Source: Isoetes taiwanensis (lineage: Eukaryota > Streptophyta > Lycopodiopsida > Isoetales > Isoetaceae). From it: a stretch of 64,000 nucleotides of DNA. Below the pieces are notes generated by a model that saw only the letters and a list, made by a program, of their open reading frames with translations, ran no database searches and was not told the DNA's origin. Position 1 is the stretch's first letter; every line of letters begins with the position of its first letter. Of this stretch, positions 53,120 through 64,000 are shown piece after piece. Location of the stretch: the NCBI GenBank assembly GCA_021234155.1, contig JAJEKV010000165.1:62001-126000 (forward strand). The letters are read 5' to 3'. A program made the position numbers and the translations under genes.

Positions 53120-56080
53120 CTCATGCATGCGAATTTAGGCTGAAGCCCAACATTTTTACCCTAACACTGTGTATAATGGCCTCCACTGCTCTATGCTTCG
53201 CCGGAACAAGCAGACTTTTGGGTTCCTAGTTAGCAAGCAACAATGGATTGTCTTTTAGCTAGCCATATCTAAAGCTATTGTGTATGGCAAAGGTAAAGCT
53301 TCAAGTTCTTATACAATGTTAACTAGATGTATGTTATCTATCGTTTGATATTCGATTGGAAAATGGACCTGCAGAGTTTGACTTGGCCATATAGAATTAG
53401 AATGCATAACCCGTATCTTCAAAAAGAACCTTTTTCAGCTACCACGACAAATTTGGACGTCGTTTGAGCTCTCGAAACAGCAACAAAGGAACTAGGGTAA
53501 GTGCTGCTAGTTTCTACAGTTCCAGTAATTTTTTTTCTGAATGCAAATAAAGGAGAAAAAAGGAATACTACCATTCAAGTTGTGAGAAATTTGAACCTTC
53601 CAGGATTCGTTTAGGACTGTTGCTAAAGCATTAAGGGGATAAAAGTCGTTGGCGACGCAATGCATTTTTTAAAGGCCCCTGATGCAGCAGTTGCCATTAT
53701 TTTATTTGGTTTTGGTGCAGCAGATAGAATGGCTCGAAGCTACAAGACTGTAAAGATGATAGTAGAAAAGGCAAAGATGTCTAAGAATGCTGCCACATGC
53801 TTAAGCATAGTAGTGAACAATTAGTTTTAAAATAGCTGTGGAAAAGAATGAGGGGATTATCAATAGCTTAGGCATCATTGGGAGCTGCAAAGGTTGTGAA
53901 AGTAGGTAAAGGTTTGGCTATAAATTTTTCTAGGCATGGCAGACTCAAAACATCCTCTTGGGATCTCTTTGTAAAGACTTATGAAGCTTTTAAAGGGTGC
54001 CTTGACTGCAATTGAGGTTCTGACCGCTCTCAAATTGGTATGACAAGTAGCTTACTAGGATTTCTTAGTCTGAAAGGTGTGGTGGAAGGGAATGGAGTGA
54101 TGATCAAGGCATTATTTGTTTCAAGGGAGCTCTCTGTTATTAGTCTTAAAATAATGAAAGCAGCTTATGCTATCATGTCACAGAAACGAAGATCTTTCAA
54201 CATCTCCAAACATGGCAACAGAATTAAAGGTGCTTTAATATCATGTTGTATGCAGTGTAAAAAGGAAAACTATACGGTTCACCTCTGTGCATCTGGATCT
54301 CCACATCTTCCTCTCTTGATCCATCTTTTGTGATGTATTCTTACGATCCCATGAGTTCTGTATAGCTTAGAATCAATTTAGAGCATTGAAATTCGTTGAT
54401 AAAGAAATTTCAACAATACAACAAAACCGTGAACTACTCAAATTGGGTATGTAAAGGATCAATACTTTACCTCCACAGTTTTCCTAGATTGATGTTCTCA
54501 TGTTGATGTGTAGAAAGACAACAATTCAACAATCATCTTCTTGAGGTAGAGATCATCTCTACTTAGTAGTATTTGTACCTTATGAGCATCATTACCTCTT
54601 GTAACACATTGTAAAGGTAATAATTATACAAATATACTAAATTTCAATTTCAGGGACGTCACTCCAATTTTGAGTGCATAAATAGACAAGCATCCTAGCT
54701 GACAAGTATATTAGGTATGCGTTGAATCCCCAACACATAGACTCGGATAACTAACACAGTCCATATATAAACAAATGGATATGGACTCTCATAGCTAACA
54801 TTCAATTTTTAATGTCATGGCTTTTCTGTACCTCCATTCCATATGCACGTCATATGGAATTTCTTCAAATTTGAGTTCCTTTTCTTCTTTGTTGCTTTGC
54901 ATCTTACTATGAAAGAGGTATTTCTATCTTTTCTAACATGTTTATTTGTAGAGCATGGGCATGTTCCACCTAAATAGCTATGGAAACATTGGCCTATTTT
55001 ATATTTGTGTATTTTCATCTAATACTGCAGAGAAAGCCGTTATTTTCATAGAGCGCAAGAGATGGAGTATAAAAAAGACATAGATACCACTTTTTCTTGC
55101 AATCTTATTGCTTGCAGTTGTGATGGTCTAGTGAATGAAAGTTGTCGATATGCAATTTCTAGTAATGCATTAGTTCATATTACATGCAACTTCAATGCTC
55201 AATGCTTCAAATATATTTCTGAATGTCGAAATGCACGATAGCAAATATATCTCTCAGAAAGTAATGGAAAATGCTACGTAAAACACAAATTTTGGTTCAT
55301 CAAGTATAAATTCATTAGGTTATCTAGTTGAAGTTTCCATGGGAATTGATTCACATGTGCATCAACTTGAAACTCGTTGAATTTTTTGATTTAGGCTAAA
55401 TGCATTTAAATGCAATCGACCCTCCAAGTTTTTTGGAGTTCCTATGATTGAAAATGGTATTTTGGCAATGTTTCATTTGCCCATGTGTCACAAATGTCCG
55501 AACAATTGGCCATATGCCAAAATATATGCCAATGGTTCAACCTGTTTATTTTCTCTATCACACACAATCATACATAATCATGCAGATAATTTTCTCACTA
55601 TGTTTTTCTGCAGTTGAACATTATCACATTTGAATAAAGAGATATGATCCTCAACGATTTCAATCCTTATATTCACAATTGAGAACCACATTTCAAAAAG
55701 AGAGGAAAAAATCTAACAAACACTTGTGGCGCCTACCGTAGTGTCCTTGCATGTAACAAGTAAAAGTCAATTCTCAATTAGAACATTCTAAGAACAATTT
55801 GTCTAACTATTGAACTTGACTACCATAATGATGAACACCTCTGTATAACGATGAACACCTTGTATAATGCTACTTGGGTGTTGACGATTCATGCTCATGC
55901 ACACTTGGCTCATATCCTGACCAAAGCTCCTCTGGAACCATGCTAGGTTTACCTTTGGTTACATCTGTTTAGCATATTGTAGGCTGTGTGAAAAGCCTCT
56001 GCCCATATTCCAAGTATATGTCAGTATATGCTCGAAAACATGACTTTGAAGTGTGATTTAAGCTACTTCACCCTCAAGTC
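53120..56080. other. Rest of the 4.6 kb insertion
   Basis: No gene named. 53630-54330 has coding-like runs in shifting frames (for example DRMARSYKTVKM and then SSWDLFVKTYEAF) that may be exons of a captured gene. 54340-56080 is AT-rich. Confidence 0.4.
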
Positions 56081-57107
56081 ACGGAGGGCAACCCTCCATG
56101 CGCAGCACCTTGTTATTTTTGACAATGACCAAAGTATGATCTCAAATGGCAATTAATGGCTCATGCATGAGAAATGGGGAGACAACTTCATCAACATGAT
56201 GTATCAAACAAATCCAATTGCATTACTTGATAGAGCTAAGACGGCAAATTCACTAACACGAATAAACAAAAGAAGGTTAACTGCTCCCATGTTGGTCGAA
56301 CGTTGGCCATGGCTTTGTAGAAAATGTTAAACTTTGGTTATCAATTACCTTAGAAACAAGCCAAAACGGGTTTGCACTCGCACCAATCATATTGTAAACA
56401 AACACAATCCCAATACCAACACACCGATTGTGCAATGAGATGGCATGCCATCATAAAGCGGAGAACCACATGAGATAAAGGTTGTCTATAGTAGCATTAT
56501 GGGTGGGATTTATATGTGCTTCGTAAGCAAGCCTAGGAAAGAATTTACCATGTTGACCGTGGGTACAAACTAAATCTATGCATTACTAGTTAGTTTTTGG
56601 TATGACCATGGAACCCACATAAAACTGCAGCTGCTAGACAATACCAATGTTCCCATTTCTATCTTTTGTAACTATCTATTGTATGAATTCCAAGAAACAC
56701 AATATTTCCTAAATTTACACCAGGCTCCATTGAAGTTTCTGCATAAAAGAAATGGCATCACCAATCTTCTATTTGATGTTATGATTCATTGGGTTATTAC
56801 CTAATCTTATATATGATTGATGTTTAAATCAGATCTTATCATTTGACTCAATACCAAATTCCGACTTGGAATTTGGTATATACATGCAGGAAGGAATGTA
56901 CAATGGCAGCTTAGTGAAATCATTAGGATATCTGCATGACAATGGCAGATCAGTGAAGATCACTAGGATATCAATGAAGATTATTAGGATATCTGCAGGA
57001 ATTTCAAATTTGTGTTGCAAAACTTTTCCTCCTGGTATGGTGCTAGCAAGCCATTGTCACGGACATATAAAACAAAGCATTTCTGTATACATCTGGGACT
57101 TTTTAGT

Positions 57108-57240
57108 TCCTGGATCTCAATTGAGTCCATAGATATGAGGAAGGACCGGAATGCTTACAAGCAGTTGAACCCACAAGCTCAGGGGCTATTGCAGCCTTCA
57201 CCTGATTCCTGCAAGCCTGCTTTGGATCCCGCCCTAAAGA
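57108..57240 (-). pseudogene. Broken member of the 74-codon gene family (B0)
   Basis: Counterpart of 6288-6435, with a larger deletion at the gene end. No start codon. Confidence 0.68.
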
Positions 57241-57306
57241 AGAAGAGTAAGGCCATGGCCATGGACAGTAAGAACAGCATTGGAGCTGTGTAACATTTGG
57301 GGCTTT

Positions 57307-57531
57307 TCAATCCATGCCACAAATTATATCCCGGCTCTCAACTGAGTCCATAGATTCACAACGGCTCATGTAAGAAGAACAATCTGAACCTGAGTCTTCA
57401 GACAAAGACGAGGAGCCACTAAAATGCTTAAGCTTGCGCAACATAGATCTAATCGAACCTACGAGCTCCAAAGCTATTGCAGCCTTCACTTGGCCTCTGC
57501 GAGCCTGCTTTTTGCACTTGGATCCTGCCAT
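57307..57531 (-). CDS. Small Ser-rich protein, 74 aa family (B1)
   Basis: Copy-B partner of A1, intact. Starts MAGSKCKKQARRGQVKAA and ends with SDCSSYMSRCESMDSVE and CGMD. The same CT-rich leader and TATA box (about 57626-57635, minus strand) are kept, but 36 bases containing the CACATGGTCTGTT motif upstream of the TATA box are deleted relative to A1. Function unknown. Confidence 0.7.
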   Translation of the reverse strand: MAGSKCKKQARRGQVKAAIALELVGSIRSMLRKLKHFSGSSSLSEDSGSDCSSYMSRCESMDSVESRDIICGMD

Positions 57532-57625
57532 AGCTAAGATGTAAAGAAGAACGCCTGAATTGAGAACTCTGAAGAAGAGAAGGAGGAAGCGGATGCTGTT
57601 GTTGGATCAAGCATGCGATGGCCAT

Positions 57626-57650
57626 CTTATAAAGCAAGTGTAAATTGTAA
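57626..57650 (-). promoter_or_regulatory. Promoter of B1, upstream motif missing
   Basis: GCTTTATAAG on the minus strand matches the A1 TATA box. The adjacent sequence goes from AAATTGTAAAGC directly to TCAATTTTTTATG, skipping the motif seen at A1. Confidence 0.5.
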
Positions 57651-57659
57651 AGCTCAATT

Positions 57660-59470
57660 TTTTATGTTGCTATGAGCATTTAAGCACATGACTTGTCTTG
57701 TTTTCTTAAACAACCTCATGTTGTTTAAGCTATTGTCCTTTACTGGCCTCATGGCATTCATAATGCACTATCAAAGGGCAGATGACCACAGTCTGATTTC
57801 AAAAGACAAGTTGTGGCTAGCGCAGCAGATAGTGGGTTCAACATGTTCTCACCAATTCATTCTTTAGACTGGTCTATGCATATCAGCTATTGACTTCTGA
57901 TTAGAGAATGGTTGTTCCCATGTTCCTTGTCGCGGTTTTGTAGACGATGTCAACTTAAACTCTAGTTATAATTGTGTCATATGCTTGTTATACATTAAAA
58001 ACAAGCCAAATCATGTTGGAGATGGTGATGCTGATACTGGGACTCCTGCTCATTAAGCAATTTGTAATTTGTGAAGCACATGGTTTGTTCCAAGCTGTCA
58101 GTACTGCCGTTCAATTGTTGTTTTCCTTTAAATTCATCTGTAATAAGCACATGCTGTTCCAAGACAGCCATGCTTGATTTTTAATGCCAAGGTTGTTGTC
58201 CTGATCTGAAAATGCATCTGCCTAAAATAATCATCCTTAGCTCACATCTGCTTGAAAATGCCACTCAAATAGCACTTATGACCACCTCTTTATCCGGAGC
58301 CACAAAGTTACTTAGAAAACATCCCTTCAATGTCTATACTACTTTTTGCTGGGTAACATAGCAAAAAGTGTCAAATTGAAATGCAGTATGCGCTGTATAT
58401 ACATTCTATTCTAATCAAAGGTATCTTTGCTCCACATCATGTAAAAAGCCTTAAAGGTTTGCTGCTGAGATGCATTGACAATGTATAGCCATCTGTGAAC
58501 TTTGTCGCATCCTTGGGAATCTAAGAATATCATTGCTTCTTGCTCTTCATTGGCTATCATAATTGGAAGTGGCCTCAATGTGCACCTATTGCATAATGGG
58601 CCAATACTTAACCAGCCACTTACAACTTGACTCCTTCCCACTTACAGTCGGTTAACTTCCAAGAACATTAATCTCAAAAGCACAGTTGACATAAACATTC
58701 TCACTGTTTAGTTTCCATCAACAAAGAAAGTAGAAAACAATTTCCTCTGGCAGTACATATCATTTGCTTAAGTGACTTATCAATTGAAGCTGTTTAAGGG
58801 GCACAAGACCAATGATTTCCTCGAAATTGTCAGCCTGAAATAGCATATGAAATTGCTGCAAGAATTATAAGAATAGACTTTATTGAGATTATGCAAGTGT
58901 ATGTAATACCTGATATTAGCAGCTCATTGATATTGCAAAAGAAACACCAAGCTATGTATGCTTTAAAGACTGGTCTCTCTTCATAATTATGATCTCACTG
59001 GTATCAGGCTGTTCATGGCTTGCTAGGTGACAATTGTGGTTTCAAAGCCAAATGGTCTACAATAGAAATAGAAGCAGAAAATAAAGCGAAAGACCAACTA
59101 CTAGAGATGGCACCAGGAATCTTGAGTACCATTTACATGAGAAACATACTTATATTGGTCAACTCAAGATCCTTTTATATTGGTCAGATCCTTGAGCCTT
59201 CTCTGTTAGAACGTGATCCTCTGATCTTAAAGATTTGGCAGACTTTTATTCATTCGTCAGCTCTAACTGCGAGGCAAAGTTTAATTGATAATAACATCGC
59301 ATTGCTGAAATCAAATTGGACATTGCCAATCAAGTGAATGCAATAAATATGAGCAAAAATCTTGTATTCATTTTCAAATAAGAACATTGCAGATCACAGT
59401 CATGCACAACAAAAGGTGAATGAACAAGTTGGAGCAAAAAACTTGTACTGAGTTTTCAACATAATAACAT
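57660..59470. other. Spacer matching 6900-8720
   Basis: Same content as copy A with small indels. The exon-like open stretch of copy A (7950-8246) is disturbed here. Confidence 0.5.
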
Positions 59471-59678
59471 TGCAGATCAGAAATCATTTAACAGTGCGAA
59501 ACATATCTGCGGAGCAGAGGCCGAGGCAGATCTTTGCTGCTTCCAGTAGCGATTCCCTTGGAGTGGCTCTCATTTAACTGGAAAGTAGGATCTGCCAACA
59601 GCGAGCACCAGATGTGGTGCAGACCATTGGCCATGGAAATTAAGAACAGCATTGGAGCTGTGTAACATTTGGGGCTTC

Positions 59679-59903
59679 TTAGTCCATGCCACAAATTAGA
59701 TCCTGGCTCTCAATTGAATCCATAGATCCACAGCGGCTCACGTAAGAAGAGCAATCTGAACCTGATTCTTGAGATGTAGATGAGGAGCCACTAGAATGCT
59801 TGAGCTTGCGAATAACAGATCTAATAGAACCCACGAGCTCTGAAGCTATTGCAGCCTTCACTTGACCTCTGCGTGCCTGCTTTCTGCACTTGGATCCTGC
59901 CAT
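59679..59903 (-). CDS. Small Ser-rich protein, 74 aa family (B2)
   Basis: Intact partner of A2, one residue different. It keeps the undisturbed arrangement: TATA box 84 bases upstream, CT-rich leader and two CCACATGGTCTGTT motifs beyond. This is the best candidate for an expressed member. The conserved 3' flank (AGCCCCAAATGTTACACAGC) is shared with A1, B1 and A2. Function unknown. Confidence 0.75.
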   Translation of the reverse strand: MAGSKCRKQARRGQVKAAIASELVGSIRSVIRKLKHSSGSSSTSQESGSDCSSYVSRCGSMDSIESQDLICGMD

Positions 59904-59986
59904 AGCTAAGATGTAAAGAAGAATGCCGGAAGAGAATTGAAGAAGAGAAGAAGAGAGGATGATCTTGTTGGATCTAGCACTATGGC

Positions 59987-60080
59987 TTTTATAGAGCAAG
60001 TATAAGATAAAACCACATGGTCTGTTGCAACTTGTAAGGTAAAGACTTTTAAATTATAAAACCACATGGTCTGTTTCCAT
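59987..60080 (-). promoter_or_regulatory. Promoter of B2
   Basis: TATAAAA on the minus strand (59987-59993). Upstream motif CCACATGGTCTGTT at about 60013-60026 and 60061-60074. Confidence 0.6.
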
Positions 60081-60739
60081 GAGTTGCATGTGCAAATAAG
60101 CACGTGCTCTGCCAAGTACTTGTCGTGTTTCCTTCAACAACCTCTAGTTTATGCCCTCGTTGCCATTCATACTGCCTTCACGATCTGAAAGACACTCTGG
60201 CTCACGCATTAGAAATGGGAGACAACTTATATCAAACCAAACGAATTCATTATCTAACTGGCAACCTTGAGTAAACTATAGAAGGTTAAATTATGTGCTG
60301 AATAGAAAACTCAAAGAAACTGAATTATGCACATGCATGTTGATTTCTGGTTATACAACTCTTATTCCCATACTGCCCAATGCTTTTCATTGCTTAGTAG
60401 ACAATGTCAACTTAAACTCTAGTTATCAATTGCTTGTTCTCATCTTCAGAACAAGCAAAAGCATGTTTGCACTGCCACCAAACATGCATCTTATATGGTA
60501 AAGAATAAATCAATGCGTATATGGAGATGGCATGCCATTATTAGATGCGTATATGATGGAGATGGTATATATAATGATTAATCATTACAAATTATAAATT
60601 GTGTTGCTTCGGAGTCCTTGGACCATGGTTCCTTGGAGCAGATGATCTTGCTTGCCACTGTATGAGAAGCTAGATCACCTGGTATGGCAATAGCAAGCCA
60701 GAGTCATGGACATCTTATAAAACAGAGCATTTGGCTTCT

Positions 60740-60960
60740 TAGTCACTGCCACAAACTAATTCCTGGCTCTCAAATGAGCCCATAGACCCAAAACTGCTCA
60801 TGTAGGGAGAGTAATCTGGAGTTGATTCTTCAGATCTGTACGAGGAACCACTGGAACGCTTATGCTTTCGAATTGCACAAGCAACTGAACCCATAAGCTA
60901 TTGCAGCTTTCACCACCTCTGCTGGCCTGCTTTCTAGACTTGGATCCTACTGTCATAGCT
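60740..60960 (-). pseudogene. Broken member of the 74-codon gene family (B3)
   Basis: Counterpart of 11200-11425, with the same frame breaks and no intact ATG-to-stop frame. Confidence 0.65.
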
Positions 60961-61149
60961 AAACTCTAAAGAAGAAAGATGCCAGGATTGAACAGAGGAG
61001 GATTTGTTGGGTCTTTGGTGAACGGGAGTAATTGTAAAGCATATTTATGCTGCTCAATTATTAGTTTCCTAAATGAGTTGCATGTGCATATTTACGCACA
61101 TGTATTTTGATTTATTGAAACGTACCTTTGGATTGTCGCTTATATAGAC

Positions 61150-63030
61150 AAGAAACTTATCGCGGCGGCAAGGCCGCCCCGAATGTTTCTCTTTCTCAAT
61201 CCCCTACTTACCAATGTTGCGATCAAGGACCATTGTATTCCCAGTATACCTATGGCTGCTATGACTATGGATTCAGAACACGCGATCTAGAGTTGACATT
61301 TAACTTCTCATTTTTTTCAACCTTAGATACTTCCATAATCATCATACTACGTTCAACATTGAAAAGTTGGACCTAGTGCTTAATCTTTTTGGATGAAATG
61401 TTGTTCCCGACCTCACCATGCAAGATCTAATGGATGTATAGAAACTCGGGTATCTAAACTTGTATGGCTATGATAAGAACTTTGCAACACAGAACAACAA
61501 ATGAGCTGCCTACTTTTAGGCTTTCAGAATCCTCCATGCAATAATGTGAAAATAACAATGCATCCTAATGAATATGTTTTGCAGCTCTGTTCCTCTTGCA
61601 TGGTAATCTTTTACATGGTAACTTCAATCATGCTTAGATTCTTCATAAACATAGATTGTTTGGTCTTCAAGTGTGCTTCACATGTTACCACAAGGTTACC
61701 ATAAGAACCCATGGAACCAGGAAATTCAATTTGAAACTTGGGCCAAATATGTCACAAAGCACTGGAAACTTCTTAACCCTCTAGTTGAATTGCAATAATA
61801 CTTTGCAAACACAGCAATACTCCAAAACTGTAAACACCAGCCTTTTGAGAATTTTGTTCAGTTTCATTACGTTCAAGTACCAAACACGCTGCCACAGCAA
61901 CTGTGCAAATGAGCCGAGGTATATGGCAATAATAATGCAATTTTGGAGATGTCCTTCATAGTTTTACAAACAATTTCTTTTGTTCAAACTTGCTAAGGAC
62001 TCGCGTGGTTGTGGTTGACATCAACGACATTTCCCTAGGAGGTGAAATATTGGTACACTCAGATAGGAAGAACGCCTGAATTAGCTGACCTTGATCTTAT
62101 CACACGATAATTTATCCCCTAGTTTCCTATGATTTTTGCCTAGAATAGATGCCTCAAATAACAAAGCTGATCCACTCAAAATGAACGAAGAAATTAAACG
62201 ACAAAGACAATGCAACGCACAAACAACATTCCTTTCTAAATTGAAAACAGACAGAAGGAATTATAATGGCAAATACAATGCAACATCAGAGTAAGGCTGT
62301 AGAGTGTAGAACTTTGATCTGCCCTTAGTTGGCCTTGGGCTTTCTCTCATTAATTCCACTTGAGTTTTTTGCTTTGAAGAGATATTGCTTGCATCTGGGA
62401 GCTTCATTTGCTCCCCAACACTTCCCATTCAGCTCACTCTGTAATAGGCATACATACCACATTTCTTATTGGAGAAGCATAGGCAATTTGATACATATAT
62501 TCATATCCAAGTTTTGGAACTGGTACAACTTTGCCACAGAAATATCATGGTGACCAAGGCAAGCAGGAAGGATGCATTTCATGCGCTCTAATTCTACAGT
62601 CACCAGAATGGTATTAACAAATCTTCAATTGAAGCAAGATGGCGTTAGAGAGCAGTGCTATCTTCAAGTTCTTCCCAACAAGGCCTAATGCCGCCTTGCA
62701 AAGCTCCAGATTGTCGGCCAGATCTCGCATTATTTTTCCTTATCATTTTTAAGTTTAAAGATGGTGAAGGAAAATACCTTATGAAATCGCCAGAGTTTGA
62801 CATTTTCCATAGATTCGGTGGAGATCATTAAATAAAACAGCAGAAACCGCCTAAAACTGCCTCCACTAGGTACCATAGCTAAAGCTTTGATGAGCGACGA
62901 GCAACCTTTCAAGGGTTCTGAAGCAAGCTATGACGGCAGACGCTGTCGAAATGTTTTTGCATGACAAAGGCAACAAAGGAAAGGGGCGGATAGAAGCACC
63001 ATAGGCGGAAGCCGAAGTCCAAGTCGCAAC
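61150..63030. other. No gene recognised
   Basis: Short open stretches only, AT-rich. Nothing with family resemblance on either strand. Confidence 0.5.
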
Positions 63031-63036
63031 AGAAGC

Positions 63037-63137
63037 TTTAGCCCTCAAAAGGTAGGCAGAACTTTTGAGTTATGAACCCCTGTGAAGTTTTAGCCCTCAA
63101 AAGGTAGGCAGAACTTTTGAGTTATGAACCCCTGTGA
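63037..63137. repeat. 51-bp tandem repeat, two copies
   Basis: TTTAGCCCTCAAAAGGTAGG... starts at 63037 and again at 63088 with near-identical sequence. Confidence 0.9.
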
Positions 63138-63139
63138 TG

Positions 63140-64000
63140 AACCAAGCTTTTGCCCTATACTGAACTAGGCTTTTCAGTAGATGGCTCCTTGCATATGGTG
63201 TAACAATTCCTCTTACCGGATCCATCTCTTCAAATGTGAAATACAGTTCATCCATCACTGCATTATCTGTTGCATTCATGGTGGAAATCAGATAAAGAAG
63301 AGTCCACTAACACAAGGCACCCAAAATTAAAACACTACATGGTTTTTTCTATGGTTGTGACTAGAAAACCATTCTACAAAACTAATGGGTGTTTGGGGAT
63401 TAATTTCATTAAAAACCATATGTGGCTAAACTAGTTGGTCTTCTTGTAAGGTTTGTTAAGGTGGTATTACATCATGATGATTGTAAATAGCTTATTTCTA
63501 TTGTTTGTGAAAGTGGTATTATATGTTGGTACGTGGATGTGGTACATTATATCGTTTTTAGGGTACGGTTTGTCCATGTGGTATAACATGATGGTTGTGG
63601 ATGTGGTTTCAATGTAGTGCTCTATTCATGTGATTTCATAATGTGGTGGTAGTTGTGGTTTATTATTGTGGAAAACGGGTCCGGCTAATTTTCATGGTAA
63701 ACCTGCACGGTTTGAATTGTGTTAATAGCAATAAATCACTATTAGTTGATTAGTCAAAGTGTTTAGGGTTTTCTATTAAAGCACTATTGTGCTTATCAAA
63801 ATTAGATATAATTGTTTTGCTCAAAATGTGTATGGTTTTGTAATGCATCAGGTTCATAGTTATCATTAATAAACTAGTAATGTTATGTAGTCTGAAGCAT
63901 TTCAAGTTAATAGACTAAAACCATTAAGAACTATGGATGGTTTCTTACGTATTGTAGTACTTATTAAAGTTGATAATCCACTAATGGCTTCTAGTCTAAA
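63140..64000. other. No gene recognised
   Basis: The minus-strand open stretch 63279-63097 (starts MNATDNAVMDELYFTFEEMD) is plausible as an exon but has no recognised family. The rest has GGT/TGTGGT-rich simple sequence around 63500-63670. Confidence 0.4.

Larger units (their letters stand above)
51548..56109. mobile_element. 4.6 kb insertion carrying host gene fragments
   Basis: Present only in copy B; copy A reads straight through at about 5310-5330. The ends hold GGGTTGCCC (51548-51556) and its inverse GGGCAACCC (about 56087-56095), with weaker inverted similarity in GCATATGCT/AGTATATGC blocks further in. TTGTTTTT before and TTGTTATTTTT after may be the target duplication. No transposase seen. 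Contents include a bulb-lectin fragment and a possible PPR fragment, as in Pack-type elements. Confidence 0.55.
49422..61115 (+). repeat. Segmental duplication, copy B, right part
   Basis: This matches 3866-11880 in order and orientation. Relative to copy A it holds a solo LTR (50087-50601), an extra 250 bp of the hAT remnant (50703-50950) and a 4.6 kb insertion (51548-56109). It lacks the LINE fragment of the A2 leader and 10720-11105. Similarity to the stretch at 16374 onward continues for about 35 bases after 61115. Confidence 0.88.

Overview
The window looks like transposon-rich nuclear DNA of a land plant. The coding traces are of plant type: chromovirus and L1-type retrotransposons, a bulb-type lectin fragment, a plant-like rhodanese exon, GT-AG introns and TATA promoters. 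The repeat density and the style of the LINEs suggest a large-genome seed-free plant such as a fern. That placement is inference. I see no operons, rRNA, tRNA or CRISPR. Almost all recognisable coding sequence belongs to mobile elements or gene fragments. The best candidates for host genes are four small intact genes of one family.

Layout. 1-2274 is a decayed non-LTR retrotransposon. About 3566-11880 (copy A) and about 24928-25302 plus 49422-61150 (copy B) are two direct copies of one segment. Each copy holds a decayed hAT-type transposase on the minus strand and a minus-strand array of 74-codon genes (two intact and two broken members per copy). Between the copies lie a 4.4 kb block with 28-bp terminal inverted repeats carrying a rhodanese exon (11880-16259), fold-back palindromes, a ribonucleotide reductase large-subunit pseudogene (21950-22730) and another LINE fragment (23900-24830).

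Copy B was split by a full-length plant LINE (25303-49421, 16-bp target-site duplication, empty site intact in copy A). That LINE then took four further insertions, each with its own target-site duplication: a young non-autonomous LTR element (27664-31881), two short inverted-repeat elements of one family with 4-bp duplications (32623-32939 and 46920-47241), and a 13 kb Ty3/gypsy chromovirus (33637-46621). Removing each insertion with one target copy rejoins the LINE reading frame, or restores the ORF1/ORF2 junction.

The most striking object is the chromovirus. Between its primer binding site and gag it carries an intact 394-codon gene (36155-37339). The gene starts with the exact histone H3 tail (ARTKQTARK) and ends with a complete, gap-free H3 histone fold; about 290 residues of basic, acidic and proline-rich sequence separate the two. 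A second cargo ORF with a long acidic tract follows (38041-39559). Each cargo gene has its own TATA-like leader, and five copies of a 75-bp palindromic hairpin repeat flank the histone gene. The same element ends pol with a chromodomain, the fold that reads methylated H3 tails, so it encodes both an H3 tail and a possible reader of it. Gag-pol is broken by many small indels while the H3-like ORF is intact.
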